Shown here one piece after another: positions 1 to 6,956 of a stretch of 13,002 bases of DNA; position 1 is the stretch's first letter, and every line of letters starts with the position of its first letter. A model generated the notes under the pieces. The model was not told the DNA's origin. It saw nothing but the letters and a program-made list of their open reading frames with translations, and did no database searches. The position numbers and the translations under genes are program-made. This stretch comes from an uncultured Campylobacter sp. (GTDB taxonomy: Bacteria > Campylobacterota > Campylobacteria > Campylobacterales > Campylobacteraceae): positions 1 to 13,002 of the forward strand of contig NZ_CALIMQ010000220.1 in assembly GCF_938045535.1 (NCBI RefSeq), read 5' to 3'.

Positions 1-3
1 GAT

Positions 4-32
4 AAATTTGACCGAGCGGATCGGTCAAATTT
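4..32 (-). terminator. Stem-loop terminator downstream of ppa
   Basis: A perfect 12-bp inverted repeat, AAATTTGACCGA and TCGGTCAAATTT, encloses the 5-base loop GCGGA. It starts 36 bases past the ppa stop codon. The AT-rich foot of the stem gives T runs on both strands, so it could also stop a plus-strand-facing neighbour (a convergent gene beyond the window edge). The U tail proper is short on the minus strand, so strength is uncertain, but the stem itself is unambiguous. Confidence 0.75.
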
Positions 33-67
33 TGATTAAATTTTCGCGCCGAGTACGCAAAAATGTA

Positions 68-586
68 TTATTTATAAGCCTTGATCGCTTTGTCTAGAAT
101 TTTCTCCGCTTCCGCGGCGCCTGCAAAATCCTTCACTTTGACCCATTTATTCGGCTCTAAAAGCTTGTAGGTTTCGAAGAAATTTTTGATCTTATCCAGC
201 GTAGCTTTAGGCAGATCGGCGACCCCTTTGATGCCCTCATATCGCGGATCGATCTTGCTAACCGGCACGGCAAGTAGCTTCTCGTCCATTCCGCTTTCAT
301 CCTCCATCATCAAAACGCCGATTAAGCGGCACGGGATCACGCTGCCTGCGGCAAGCGGGTATTCGTTTAGCACCAAAACGTCTGCAGGATCGCCGTCGTC
401 TGCTAGGGTATTCGGCACAAAGCCGTAATTTGCGGGGTAAAACATCGCGCCATAGAGCACGCGATCTACGCAGAGCGCGCCGCTTTCTTTGTCGATCTCG
501 TATTTGATGTTCGAGCCGTAAGGGATCTCGATTACCGCGTTGATTTTATCGGGGTTTGAGCCCACTTTTATCTTTGAAAGATCCAT
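68..586 (-). CDS. ppa: Inorganic pyrophosphatase (family I)
   Basis: This is a soluble, Mg-dependent family I inorganic pyrophosphatase that hydrolyses PPi to two phosphates. It pulls forward reactions such as aminoacyl-tRNA and nucleic acid synthesis. The 172 residues match the usual bacterial length of about 170-175. The metal-binding signature D64-G-D-P-A-D69-V is intact; the residue before D69 is Ala where Val is commoner. The substrate-pocket motifs EIPYGSNIKYE (20-30) and the Y50-x3-YGFVP-T segment are also present. The ATG at 586 is preceded by AGGAAA at a good distance, just after the stop of the upstream ygiW-like gene 10 bases away, so the two are probably co-transcribed and translationally linked. 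It lies downstream of aspS and adk, both of whose reactions involve PPi or adenylates. A strong stem-loop follows. Identification is secure. Confidence 0.97.
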   Translation of the reverse strand: MDLSKIKVGSNPDKINAVIEIPYGSNIKYEIDKESGALCVDRVLYGAMFYPANYGFVPNTLADDGDPADVLVLNEYPLAAGSVIPCRLIGVLMMEDESGMDEKLLAVPVSKIDPRYEGIKGVADLPKATLDKIKNFFETYKLLEPNKWVKVKDFAGAAEAEKILDKAIKAYK

Positions 587-596
587 AGTTTTTCCT

Positions 597-953
597 TTAT
601 TTAGAATTTAAAATTTTGATATTTTTCACATCTATCGTAGTTTTGGTAAAATCTTTGTCGATCTCGCCGCTAATGCGCACGAGCGTATTTTCATCCACGC
701 TCACGCCGCACCAAACGTCATCATCGATCTCAACCTCGATGCTATCGCCGTTTTGATCCACAAATCTATAATGCTCGTGTTTGAGTTGAGATTTTATCTT
801 GCCGTCGATTACGACAGAAGAATCATCTCTTAATTTAAGCGCTTCTTTGACGCTTAACGGCTGAGTTTGCGCCGCGGAGCCGCTTGGAACGAACCCACCC
901 GCACCGAATGCGGCCGCGCACAAAACCATACTAAGTAAAAATTTTCTAACCAT
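597..953 (-). CDS. YgiW/YdeI-family periplasmic OB-fold stress protein
   Basis: A 118-residue secreted protein of the bacterial OB-fold (BOF) family, which includes E. coli YgiW and YdeI, small periplasmic proteins linked to stress and cation or peptide tolerance. Residues 1 to about 18 form a Sec signal peptide (MVRKFLLSMVLCAAAFGAG). A GGFV segment follows, as in YgiW. The family core is clear: LRDDSSVVIDGKI (41-53), YRFVDQNGDSIEVEIDDDVWCGV (62-84), and ISGEIDKDFTKTTIDVKNIK (94-113), in the order of the OB strands. The ATG at 953 has AAGGATA upstream. It sits between adk and ppa, where I do not recall a gene in C. jejuni, so this looks like a lineage-specific insertion into the adk-ppa interval. 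It is probably co-transcribed with ppa. Ligand and exact role are unknown for the family. Confidence 0.88.
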   Translation of the reverse strand: MVRKFLLSMVLCAAAFGAGGFVPSGSAAQTQPLSVKEALKLRDDSSVVIDGKIKSQLKHEHYRFVDQNGDSIEVEIDDDVWCGVSVDENTLVRISGEIDKDFTKTTIDVKNIKILNSK

Positions 954-1224
954 ATCTATCCTTAAAATTTTAATCTCTGCGTCCGCAAGCAGATCTGAAA
1001 TTTCATCAATTTAAGAGCTGCTTGCATTTGACGATCGCATTTAAATTTACACAGCGAGCCGCTTAAATTTACGCTTAAATTTTAATTATCTCGCGCAACG
1101 GCAAGCTATAAATTTAAAAGCGCGCTCGCTTCGGAGGCGCATTAAATTTAAGCACGATCTGCGCCGCTTGCGGTATGAAAAAGAAGCCAAAGGCACTTAA
1201 AATTCAAGCCGCCATCCAAGCGCG
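954..1224. other. Non-coding spacer with repeated TTAAATTTA words
   Basis: This 271-base spacer between adk and the ygiW-like gene has no convincing ORF on either strand. It contains five copies of a TTAAATTTA-like word (starting near 1041, 1063, 1075, 1109 and 1142) separated by short GC-rich segments. A hairpin lies at 985-1025. A second structure at 1109-1150 has a 9-bp AT stem, an internal loop, a 4-bp GCGC stem and a 3-bp CTC/GAG top; it could help end the aspS-adk transcript. I do not see a clear sigma70 promoter, although weak AT-rich -10-like words are plentiful. Confidence 0.5.
985..1025. promoter_or_regulatory. Long imperfect hairpin in the ygiW-like leader
   Basis: A 41-base inverted repeat lies 32 bases upstream of the ygiW-like start codon. 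The arms pair as GCAAGCAG/CTGCTTGC (8 bp), TCT/AGA (3 bp) and AAATT/AATTT (5 bp), separated by two single mismatches (A·G and G·A). They close a 5-base loop TCATC. That is 16 pairs in all. No T run follows on either strand, so it is not an obvious terminator. It could be an mRNA leader structure or a protein-binding dyad. Function is not established. Confidence 0.5.
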
Positions 1225-1806
1225 CTAGCCTAATTTTTCGATCTGCGCGGCGATTATAGCGTTTATGTCCGCTACGATCTCCTCGACCGTGCGCTCGCCG
1301 TTTACGCTGTAAAATACGCCTGCGTCGCCGTAAAATTTACGGATATCCTCGATCGGCTCTGAAAATACCGCCATGCGGTTTTTAAAGACCTCCTCGTTAT
1401 CGTCTGCTCCGCGAGCGCGTCCTAAAACACGCTCCTTGGCGACCTCCTCGCTGACGCACACCTCGATGACTGCGCTAAGATTTACATCATCGTCGCCTCG
1501 CAGTACCTCGTCTAGTTTGCTCATCTGCTCGACGCTTCTTGGATAGCCGTCGATGATGATGAAGTCTTTAGGCGAGCTTTTAATCGCGCTAACGATAGCA
1601 TTTACAACGATATCAAGCGGCACGAGATTGCCTTTAGAGATGAAGCCGTCTATCTGCCTACCAAGAGCGCTGCCGCTTGCTACCTCGGCGCGTAGCAGAT
1701 CGCCCGTGGAGTAGTGCTCGATGCTTTGATTCATCTGAGCGATCATACTCGCATCGGTCGTTTTGCCGCTGCCCGGAGCGCCGATGATTAGAAAAAGGCT
1801 TTTCAT
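1225..1806 (-). CDS. adk: Adenylate kinase (short LID form)
   Basis: Cytosolic adenylate kinase interconverts ATP plus AMP and two ADP and keeps adenylate pools balanced. The protein is 193 residues. The P-loop GAPGSGKT is at 9-16. The AMP-binding HYSTGDLLR is at 31-39 and DGYPRS at 86-91. The LID region (about 126-144, RVLGRARG onward) is short and lacks the four-Cys zinc site of long-form enzymes, as is usual in Campylobacter. The ATG at 1806 overlaps the TGA of aspS by four bases (ATGA arrangement), so translation is probably coupled to aspS. The initiation signal GGAG lies inside the aspS 3' end. No nearby promoter is evident, so it should be expressed from the aspS promoter. Identification is secure. 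Confidence 0.97.
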   Translation of the reverse strand: MKSLFLIIGAPGSGKTTDASMIAQMNQSIEHYSTGDLLRAEVASGSALGRQIDGFISKGNLVPLDIVVNAIVSAIKSSPKDFIIIDGYPRSVEQMSKLDEVLRGDDDVNLSAVIEVCVSEEVAKERVLGRARGADDNEEVFKNRMAVFSEPIEDIRKFYGDAGVFYSVNGERTVEEIVADINAIIAAQIEKLG

Positions 1807-3557
1807 TTTTGCTCCTTCTTATGAAGCCTAAGACCTAGCTCGCGAAGCTGCTCGTCTGTAACGACGCTAGGGGCTTTGGTGAGCGGACACTGCGCGCGCT
1901 GCGTTTTAGGAAACGCGATAACCTCGCGGATACTGCTTGAGCCGGTAACCAGCATCATCAGCCTATCAAAGCCGATCGCGATACCTCCGTGCGGAGGCGC
2001 GCCGAAGCTTAGCGCATCGAGCAGGAAGCCGAATTTCTCCCTCTGCTCCGCAGGCTCGATCTTAAGCAGTCTAAAGACCTTTTCTTGAATATCCGCTTTG
2101 TGGATCCTGATACTGCCGCCGCCAAGCTCGATACCGTTTAGCACGACGTCGTAGGCAATCGAGGTAATATCCTCCAAATCAGGCTCATCGGGGTTATTCG
2201 GCATAGTGAAAGGATGGTGCATCGCGGAATAGCTGCCGTCGTCGTTTTGCTCAAACATAGGGAAATTTACGACCCACAAAAACTCAAGCCTGTTCGGATC
2301 TATGAGGCCGAGCTCGTTTGCGAGGAAAATTCTAAATCTGCCCATATAATCAAGCACGATTTTCTTTTTACCCGCGCCGAAAAATACGACGTCGCCGACT
2401 TTAAGCTCGCAGCGCTTGATAAGCTCGTCCAGCTCGCTTTTTTCAAAGAATTTTACCAGCGGCCCCTTTAGACCGTCCTCTTTTACTTGGATAAACGCAA
2501 GCCCTTGCGCGCCGAATTTTTTCACGTACTCCTCAAAGCCTTGCATCTGCCGCTTGCTAAATTTCAGATCGCCGCCCTCGACTTTTAGCGCTTTAACGCG
2601 GTTAGCTTTACGATCCTTGGCTAAATTTGAAAAAATTTCGTTGCTCGATTTTTCAAAAATATCGGCTACGTCGATGAAAGGCATATCGTAGCGCAGATCG
2701 GGTTTGTCGCTGCCGTAAAGCTCCATCGCGTCTTTGTACTCCATATGTCTAAAAGGGGTGACGATCTCGCGACCGCAGGATTTAAAAATGTCCTTTAAAA
2801 CCTCCTCGGCTACGCTCATTACGTCGTATTGAGTGTTGAAGCTCATCTCGATATCGATCTGCGTAAATTCCGGCTGGCGGTCGGCGCGCAGGTCTTCGTC
2901 GCGGAAGCAGCGCGCGATCTGGAAGTATTTATCGAAGCCCGAGCACATCAAAAGCTGCTTGAAAAGCTGCGGACTTTGCGGAAGCGCGTAGAAGCTGCCC
3001 GGATAGACGCGGCTAGGCACCAGATAGTCCCTAGCGCCCTCAGGCGTCGCGCGCGTTAAGATCGGCGTTTCGACCTCCACAAAGCCGAGCCTATCAAGAG
3101 CATTTCGCGCGGCGATCGCGGCCTTGGAACGCATCTTAAATTTATCGAAGCTTCCCTCAGCGCGCAGATCCAAAAAGCGGTATTTCAGCTTCGTTTCTTC
3201 GTTGACGCTTTTATCGCCGATTACGAAAGGAAGCGGCTTGCTTGGGTTTTCGATCTCTAAGCTTTCTACTACGACTTCGATATCGCCGGTTTTTAAATTT
3301 GGATTTTCAAGCCCTTCGCCGCGAGCGCGGATCTTGCCGACAGCTTTTAGGACGAATTCGTTTCGCACGGTATTTGCTACCTCGTATGCCGAGTGGCTAT
3401 CTTTGGGATCACAGACTAGCTGTAAAAGCCCGCTTCGGTCGCGCAAATCTATAAAAATAACGCCGCCGTGGTCGCGGTAAGAATTTACCCAGCCGCACGC
3501 GGTTACACTTTTGCCGATATCGTTTTTACTCAAATCGGCGCAATAATGACTTCGCAA
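1803..3557 (-). CDS. aspS: Aspartyl-tRNA synthetase, probably non-discriminating
   Basis: Class IIb aminoacyl-tRNA synthetase that charges tRNA-Asp with Asp. It has the bacterial-type layout of an N-terminal OB anticodon domain, a split class II core and an inserted GAD domain. With a start at 3557 it is 584 residues. Motif 2 (FRDEDLRADRQPEFTQ) is near 218-233. Motif 3 (GIAIGFDRLMM) is close to the C terminus. The anticodon domain reads RDHGGVIF with His at about position 30, and RARGEG with Gly near 80. As I recall, these are the residues of non-discriminating bacterial AspRS, which also makes Asp-tRNA-Asn for the GatCAB amidotransferase; that function is inference. The TTG at 3557 is chosen because AAAGGAG lies five bases before it and the protein then begins at the family's usual LRSHYC. 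An earlier in-frame TTG at 3590 overlaps a likely -10 box. Divergent from nadK; overlaps adk. Confidence 0.95.
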   Translation of the reverse strand: MRSHYCADLSKNDIGKSVTACGWVNSYRDHGGVIFIDLRDRSGLLQLVCDPKDSHSAYEVANTVRNEFVLKAVGKIRARGEGLENPNLKTGDIEVVVESLEIENPSKPLPFVIGDKSVNEETKLKYRFLDLRAEGSFDKFKMRSKAAIAARNALDRLGFVEVETPILTRATPEGARDYLVPSRVYPGSFYALPQSPQLFKQLLMCSGFDKYFQIARCFRDEDLRADRQPEFTQIDIEMSFNTQYDVMSVAEEVLKDIFKSCGREIVTPFRHMEYKDAMELYGSDKPDLRYDMPFIDVADIFEKSSNEIFSNLAKDRKANRVKALKVEGGDLKFSKRQMQGFEEYVKKFGAQGLAFIQVKEDGLKGPLVKFFEKSELDELIKRCELKVGDVVFFGAGKKKIVLDYMGRFRIFLANELGLIDPNRLEFLWVVNFPMFEQNDDGSYSAMHHPFTMPNNPDEPDLEDITSIAYDVVLNGIELGGGSIRIHKADIQEKVFRLLKIEPAEQREKFGFLLDALSFGAPPHGGIAIGFDRLMMLVTGSSSIREVIAFPKTQRAQCPLTKAPSVVTDEQLRELGLRLHKKEQK

Positions 3558-3595
3558 ATTTACTCCTTTAAAATTATTTGTAAAACGCAAGTATA
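3558..3595 (-). promoter_or_regulatory. aspS promoter (-10) and start-deciding RBS
   Basis: On the minus strand TATACT occupies 3595-3590. A transcript would begin about 6-8 bases further on, near 3583. The ribosome site AAAGGAG is at 3569-3563, followed by five bases and TTG at 3557. Because the last base of the -10 box is the first base of the alternative TTG codon at 3590, that upstream start would not be in the message. There is no convincing -35 box, which is normal for Campylobacter sigma70 promoters. Confidence 0.6.
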
Positions 3596-3626
3596 GTTAA
3601 ATTTTGCTTTTACAAAGCTAATTTTT

Positions 3627-3634
3627 TATAAAAT
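3627..3634 (+). promoter_or_regulatory. nadK -10 box, suggesting a leaderless mRNA
   Basis: TATAAAAT ends six bases before the nadK ATG at 3641. It is preceded by T-rich runs like those upstream of many Campylobacter -10 boxes. A transcript started at the usual distance would begin at or within a base of the ATG. No Shine-Dalgarno-like sequence exists in the AATAAAACT just before the start. A leaderless message is inferred, not shown. Confidence 0.5.
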
Positions 3635-3640
3635 AAAACT

Positions 3641-4516
3641 ATGGAAAACAAAATTCATAAAAACCTTAAATTCGCGGGGCTAATAGCTAAAAAATCAGAA
3701 GAGATTCGCCCCGTCGTGGAGCAAATTTGCGAAATTTTAAAAGCGCAAGGTATTGAGCTTTTGCTTGAAGAGGACGGAGCGGAATTTTTCGGCCTTAAGT
3801 CGCATACGCTTGCAGAAATTTTAAAAAAGACCAATTTTTTAATTAGCCTCGGCGGCGACGGCACGCTCATCGGGCTTGCGAGGTTGCTGAGCGACAAAAA
3901 CGCCTTTATTTTGGGTATCAACGCGGGCACTCTCGGGTTTTTAACGGACGTGCAGCCGAGCGAATTTGCAAAATTTTTGAAGGAATTTCTGCGCGGCGAA
4001 TACGAGATCGAGCGCCCGTTTTTGCTCGAAGTGATACTGGAAAACGGCAGCGGCAAGATCGTCCGCAAGACCGCATTTAACGACGTCGTAATCACCCGCA
4101 GCCATATCTCTTCGATGGCGAAGATCGATGCGTTTTTAAATAGAAAATATTTCAACACCTACTACGGCGACGGCGTGATCGTAAGCTCCGCCGTGGGCTC
4201 GACCGCGTATAATATGAGCGCGAACGGTCCGATCGTCTATCCGCTGTGCGACGTGTTTTGCGTCACGCCAATCTGCTCGCACAGCCTGACGCAGCGGCCT
4301 TTGATCCTGCCAAAAGAATATCTCGCGAGCTTCAAAAACGCCGGAAGCTCCGAAGTTAGCGTCGTCATCGACGGACAAGATGTTTTTGATATGGCGGAAT
4401 TTCACAGCGTGAGCGTTAAAATTTCGCACGCAAAGGTAAATTTAATAAAACGCAGAAGCTACGATTATTTCGACGTTTTAAAAGCCAAACTCAGATGGGG
4501 GCACGGCGGATGCTAG
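3641..4516 (+). CDS. nadK: NAD kinase
   Basis: Cytosolic ATP-NAD kinase that makes NADP and is normally essential. The 291-residue protein has the family's key motifs. GGDGT is at 71-75 (Asp73 is the expected catalytic residue). GINAGTLGFLTD is at 92-103, NDVVI at 147-151, and GDGVIVSSAVGSTAYNMSANGP at 176-197. A conserved DGQ occurs near 245. The start at 3641 aligns with where family members begin, and no better downstream ATG exists before GGDGT, although no ribosome site precedes it. It diverges from aspS across an 83-base shared promoter region. It overlaps recN by seven bases, giving likely translational coupling. The same nadK-recN order is what I recall for C. jejuni. Identification is secure; only the translation mode is open. 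Confidence 0.96.
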   Translation: MENKIHKNLKFAGLIAKKSEEIRPVVEQICEILKAQGIELLLEEDGAEFFGLKSHTLAEILKKTNFLISLGGDGTLIGLARLLSDKNAFILGINAGTLGFLTDVQPSEFAKFLKEFLRGEYEIERPFLLEVILENGSGKIVRKTAFNDVVITRSHISSMAKIDAFLNRKYFNTYYGDGVIVSSAVGSTAYNMSANGPIVYPLCDVFCVTPICSHSLTQRPLILPKEYLASFKNAGSSEVSVVIDGQDVFDMAEFHSVSVKISHAKVNLIKRRSYDYFDVLKAKLRWGHGGC

Positions 4517-6033
4517 AAAGAATTTATATTAAAAATAATCTAGGTTTTTGCGAGAGCGAGCTTAGTTTTGGTCCGGGACTTAGCGTATTTACAGGTATCA
4601 GCGGCGCGGGTAAATCGGTATTAATAGGCGCGATTTTAGCGGTGTTCGGTCTTAAAGAATGCGAGGCTGAGCTCATAGAAGCGGACGTAGAGCATCAATT
4701 TGATATGGAAAATTTCGGCTTGATAAACGATACGCCAAATATTTTTCGCGTCCTAAAAGAGCGTAGCTTGCGATACTTTATAAATTCTCAATCGGTCTCA
4801 AAAAAAAATCTAAGCATGATCGCCGGCGAATACGTAAAATTTTTAGGCGCGAAAAACGCCGGCGAAATGAGTAGCGACAGCTTGCTAAAATTACTTGATT
4901 TTATCGCCGCGAAAAAAGATGCGGCGCACGCGCAAAGCCTATTGGAGCTTCAAAGCGCTTTTGTGGAATTTAGCCGTACAAAAAAGCAGCTGGATGAAAT
5001 TTTGGATCAAGAGCGCAAGATTGAGGAGTTAAAGGAATTTGCTCGCTTTGAGATTGAAAAAATCGAGCGCGTATCGCCTAAGATCGGCGAATATGAGGAG
5101 CTTTTGCAGATCAAAAAAAAGCTTAGTAAAAAAGATAAGATCGAAGAACTTTGGGCTAAGGCGCAGGGTGTTTTTGAGCTAGAACGCAGCGTCATCGAAG
5201 CGCTAAGTCTTAGCGGGCTGGATAGCGCATTTTTTGAGGATGCAATGAACGAGCTGCGGCTAAAGCAAGAAAGCTTGAATTTAGACGAGCTCGAAAATAT
5301 CGACATAGAGAAAATTTTAGATCGCATCGAAGCTCTTAGCGCGCTAAATAGGCGCTACGGAAGCGTAGAGGAGGCGCTAGCTACGCTTGAAGCGCGCAAG
5401 AAGGAGCTTGAGCATTACGAGCAGTTAAGCTTTGAAAAAACCAAGTTGCAAGCGGAATTTAAATGCCTTAGTGAAAGCACCGCTACCCTTGCCGAAAAAA
5501 TCAGCGAGGCTCGCAAGGGCACTAAAAAACGGCTCGAGGATCTGATAAATTCCTATCTAAAGCAGCTTTATATGGACGGAGTGGAGCTTAGTTTTAAGCC
5601 CGCGGTTCTTAGTGAGCGCGGCACGGACGAAATTTGCGTCAGCTTGTACAAGACGGAATTTAAAAATTTAAGCTCAGGCGAGACGAACCGCCTGCGCCTT
5701 GCTTTCATCGCGGCAAGCTTGGAGCTTACAAATAACGGCGAGGGAATTTTGATCTTAGACGAGATTGATTCAAATTTAAGCGGAAAAGAGGCGATGAGTA
5801 TTGCAAACGTGCTGGTAAAAATTTCAAAATTTTATCAAATTTTTGCGATCTCGCACCAGCCGCAGCTTAGCTCAAAGGCTGCGTCACACTTTTTAGTAAG
5901 TAAAACGAACGGCAAATCTAGCGTGAGGTTATTAAGCGAAAATGAGAAAATAACAGAGTTAGCTCGTATGATAAGCGGCGAGACTATTACTGCAGAAGCC
6001 CTGGAATTCGCTAAAAAACTAAGACAAAGCTGA
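4510..6033 (+). CDS. recN: DNA repair protein RecN (SMC-like ATPase)
   Basis: An SMC-like ATPase of recombinational double-strand-break repair, acting with RecA on the nucleoid. With a start at 4510 it is 507 residues, somewhat shorter than the roughly 550 of E. coli RecN but in line with Campylobacter forms. The N-terminal head has Walker A GISGAGKS (29-36). The middle, about 140-360, is Glu/Lys/Leu-rich and predicted coiled coil. The C-terminal head has the ABC signature LSSGETNRLRLAF (387-399) and Walker B ILILDEID (about 413-420), followed by the switch His in ISHQPQ. Translation could also start at an ATG at 4495, adding GARR. The 4510 ATG gives the family-like MLERIYIKN beginning and is slightly preferred. 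It overlaps the end of nadK. No LexA-type site is expected or seen upstream. Family secure, start less so. Confidence 0.93.
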   Translation: MLERIYIKNNLGFCESELSFGPGLSVFTGISGAGKSVLIGAILAVFGLKECEAELIEADVEHQFDMENFGLINDTPNIFRVLKERSLRYFINSQSVSKKNLSMIAGEYVKFLGAKNAGEMSSDSLLKLLDFIAAKKDAAHAQSLLELQSAFVEFSRTKKQLDEILDQERKIEELKEFARFEIEKIERVSPKIGEYEELLQIKKKLSKKDKIEELWAKAQGVFELERSVIEALSLSGLDSAFFEDAMNELRLKQESLNLDELENIDIEKILDRIEALSALNRRYGSVEEALATLEARKKELEHYEQLSFEKTKLQAEFKCLSESTATLAEKISEARKGTKKRLEDLINSYLKQLYMDGVELSFKPAVLSERGTDEICVSLYKTEFKNLSSGETNRLRLAFIAASLELTNNGEGILILDEIDSNLSGKEAMSIANVLVKISKFYQIFAISHQPQLSSKAASHFLVSKTNGKSSVRLLSENEKITELARMISGETITAEALEFAKKLRQS

Positions 6034-6069
6034 AGGAATTTTAAGCTTAAGTTTAAATCTGAAATTTTT

Positions 6070-6078
6070 TGCTACAAT
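6070..6078 (+). promoter_or_regulatory. Extended -10 promoter for tatD operon
   Basis: TGCTACAAT is an extended -10 element (TGn followed by TACAAT) in the 125-base gap between recN and tatD, preceded by the T-rich run ATTTTTT. Transcription would start near 6085 and leave a leader of about 70 bases before the tatD ATG. No clear -35 is visible. It probably drives tatD, the transglycosylase gene and rlpA. Confidence 0.5.
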
Positions 6079-6158
6079 ACCGCGTTTAATTTAAATTTAA
6101 GTGTGATTTTGCAAAACGACGTAAAATCCGCTTCGAAAAATTTTATCAAGTGAGTTTT

Positions 6159-6956
6159 ATGATTATAGATACACATTGCCATTTAGACGATGCTAGTTTC
6201 GACGCCGATTTGGACGCGGTGATTGAGCGCGCCACGATTGCAGGCGTGCGTAGCATCATCATTCCCGGTGCCGATGTAGCAGACCTAGATAAGGCATGTA
6301 AAATTTCGCACGCGCGGAATAATGTGTATTTTGCCGTAGGGGTGCATCCATACGAGATAGATTCTTTCGATATGGAGGTGCTGAAGCGGTATGCTGACGA
6401 TCCCAAATGCGTGGGCGTTGGCGAATGCGGTCTTGATTACTTCAGACTTAAGCATCAAGAGAGCAAGGAAGCCAAAGCCTTAGAAATCTCCCTCCAAAAA
6501 GACGCCTTCATCTCACAAATCGATCTAGCAACACAACTTCAAAAACCACTTATAGTCCATATCCGAGAAGCAAACGAAGATAGCTTTGGAATTCTAAAAG
6601 ATCGCGCCGGCGATTTATGCGGCGGTGTTTTACACTGCTTCAATGCCAGCAAGCTTTTGCTAGGTCTTAGCGAATACGGATTTTACTTCGGTATCGGCGG
6701 AGTTTTGACATTCAAAAATGCAAAAAACTTAGCTGAGATCTTACCGCAAATTCCGCAAGAGCGCCTCTTAATCGAGACGGATGCACCATATCTAACTCCG
6801 CATCCGTATCGCGGCGAGCGCAACGAGCCTGCATTTACGAGACTCGTGGTAGAAAAAGTCGCGGAAATTTTAAGCCTAAGCGTAGAAGAGGTCGAAGCAA
6901 TAACGACTCAAAACGCCTGTAGGCTTTTTGGCGATAAAATCAAAGGAGAGATATGA
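6159..6956 (+). CDS. tatD: TatD-family metal-dependent hydrolase/DNase
   Basis: A TIM-barrel metallohydrolase of the TatD/YcfH family (3'-5' exonuclease or DNase activity in characterised members; not part of the Tat exporter). It is 265 residues when started at the ATG at 6159, which gives the standard beginning MIIDTHCHLDD. A GTG nine bases upstream is possible but would swallow the weak ribosome site AAGTGAG. Metal ligands are visible in order: H6 and H8 in THCHLD, E89 in GECGLDY, H134 in VHIRE, H159 in LHCFN, and D208 in ETDAPYL. The second half keeps PHPYRGERNEPA. It follows recN after a gap with its own likely promoter. Its TGA overlaps the next ATG (ATGA), so it is coupled to the transglycosylase gene. 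C. jejuni, as I recall, has cbrR between recN and tatD; it is not here. Confidence 0.95.
   Translation: MIIDTHCHLDDASFDADLDAVIERATIAGVRSIIIPGADVADLDKACKISHARNNVYFAVGVHPYEIDSFDMEVLKRYADDPKCVGVGECGLDYFRLKHQESKEAKALEISLQKDAFISQIDLATQLQKPLIVHIREANEDSFGILKDRAGDLCGGVLHCFNASKLLLGLSEYGFYFGIGGVLTFKNAKNLAEILPQIPQERLLIETDAPYLTPHPYRGERNEPAFTRLVVEKVAEILSLSVEEVEAITTQNACRLFGDKIKGEI

Noticed and set aside
1876..3480. Several plus-strand open frames of 70-118 codons
   Set aside because: All are antisense to aspS and show no family motifs or initiation signals.
3655..4158. 167-codon open frame on the minus strand
   Set aside because: Antisense to nadK over the catalytic GGDGT region; Ser/Lys-rich composition typical of shadow frames.
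4495..4509. Upstream ATG for recN
   Set aside because: It adds GARR, unlike family N termini; not excluded, but 4510 gives the better alignment to the RecN start.
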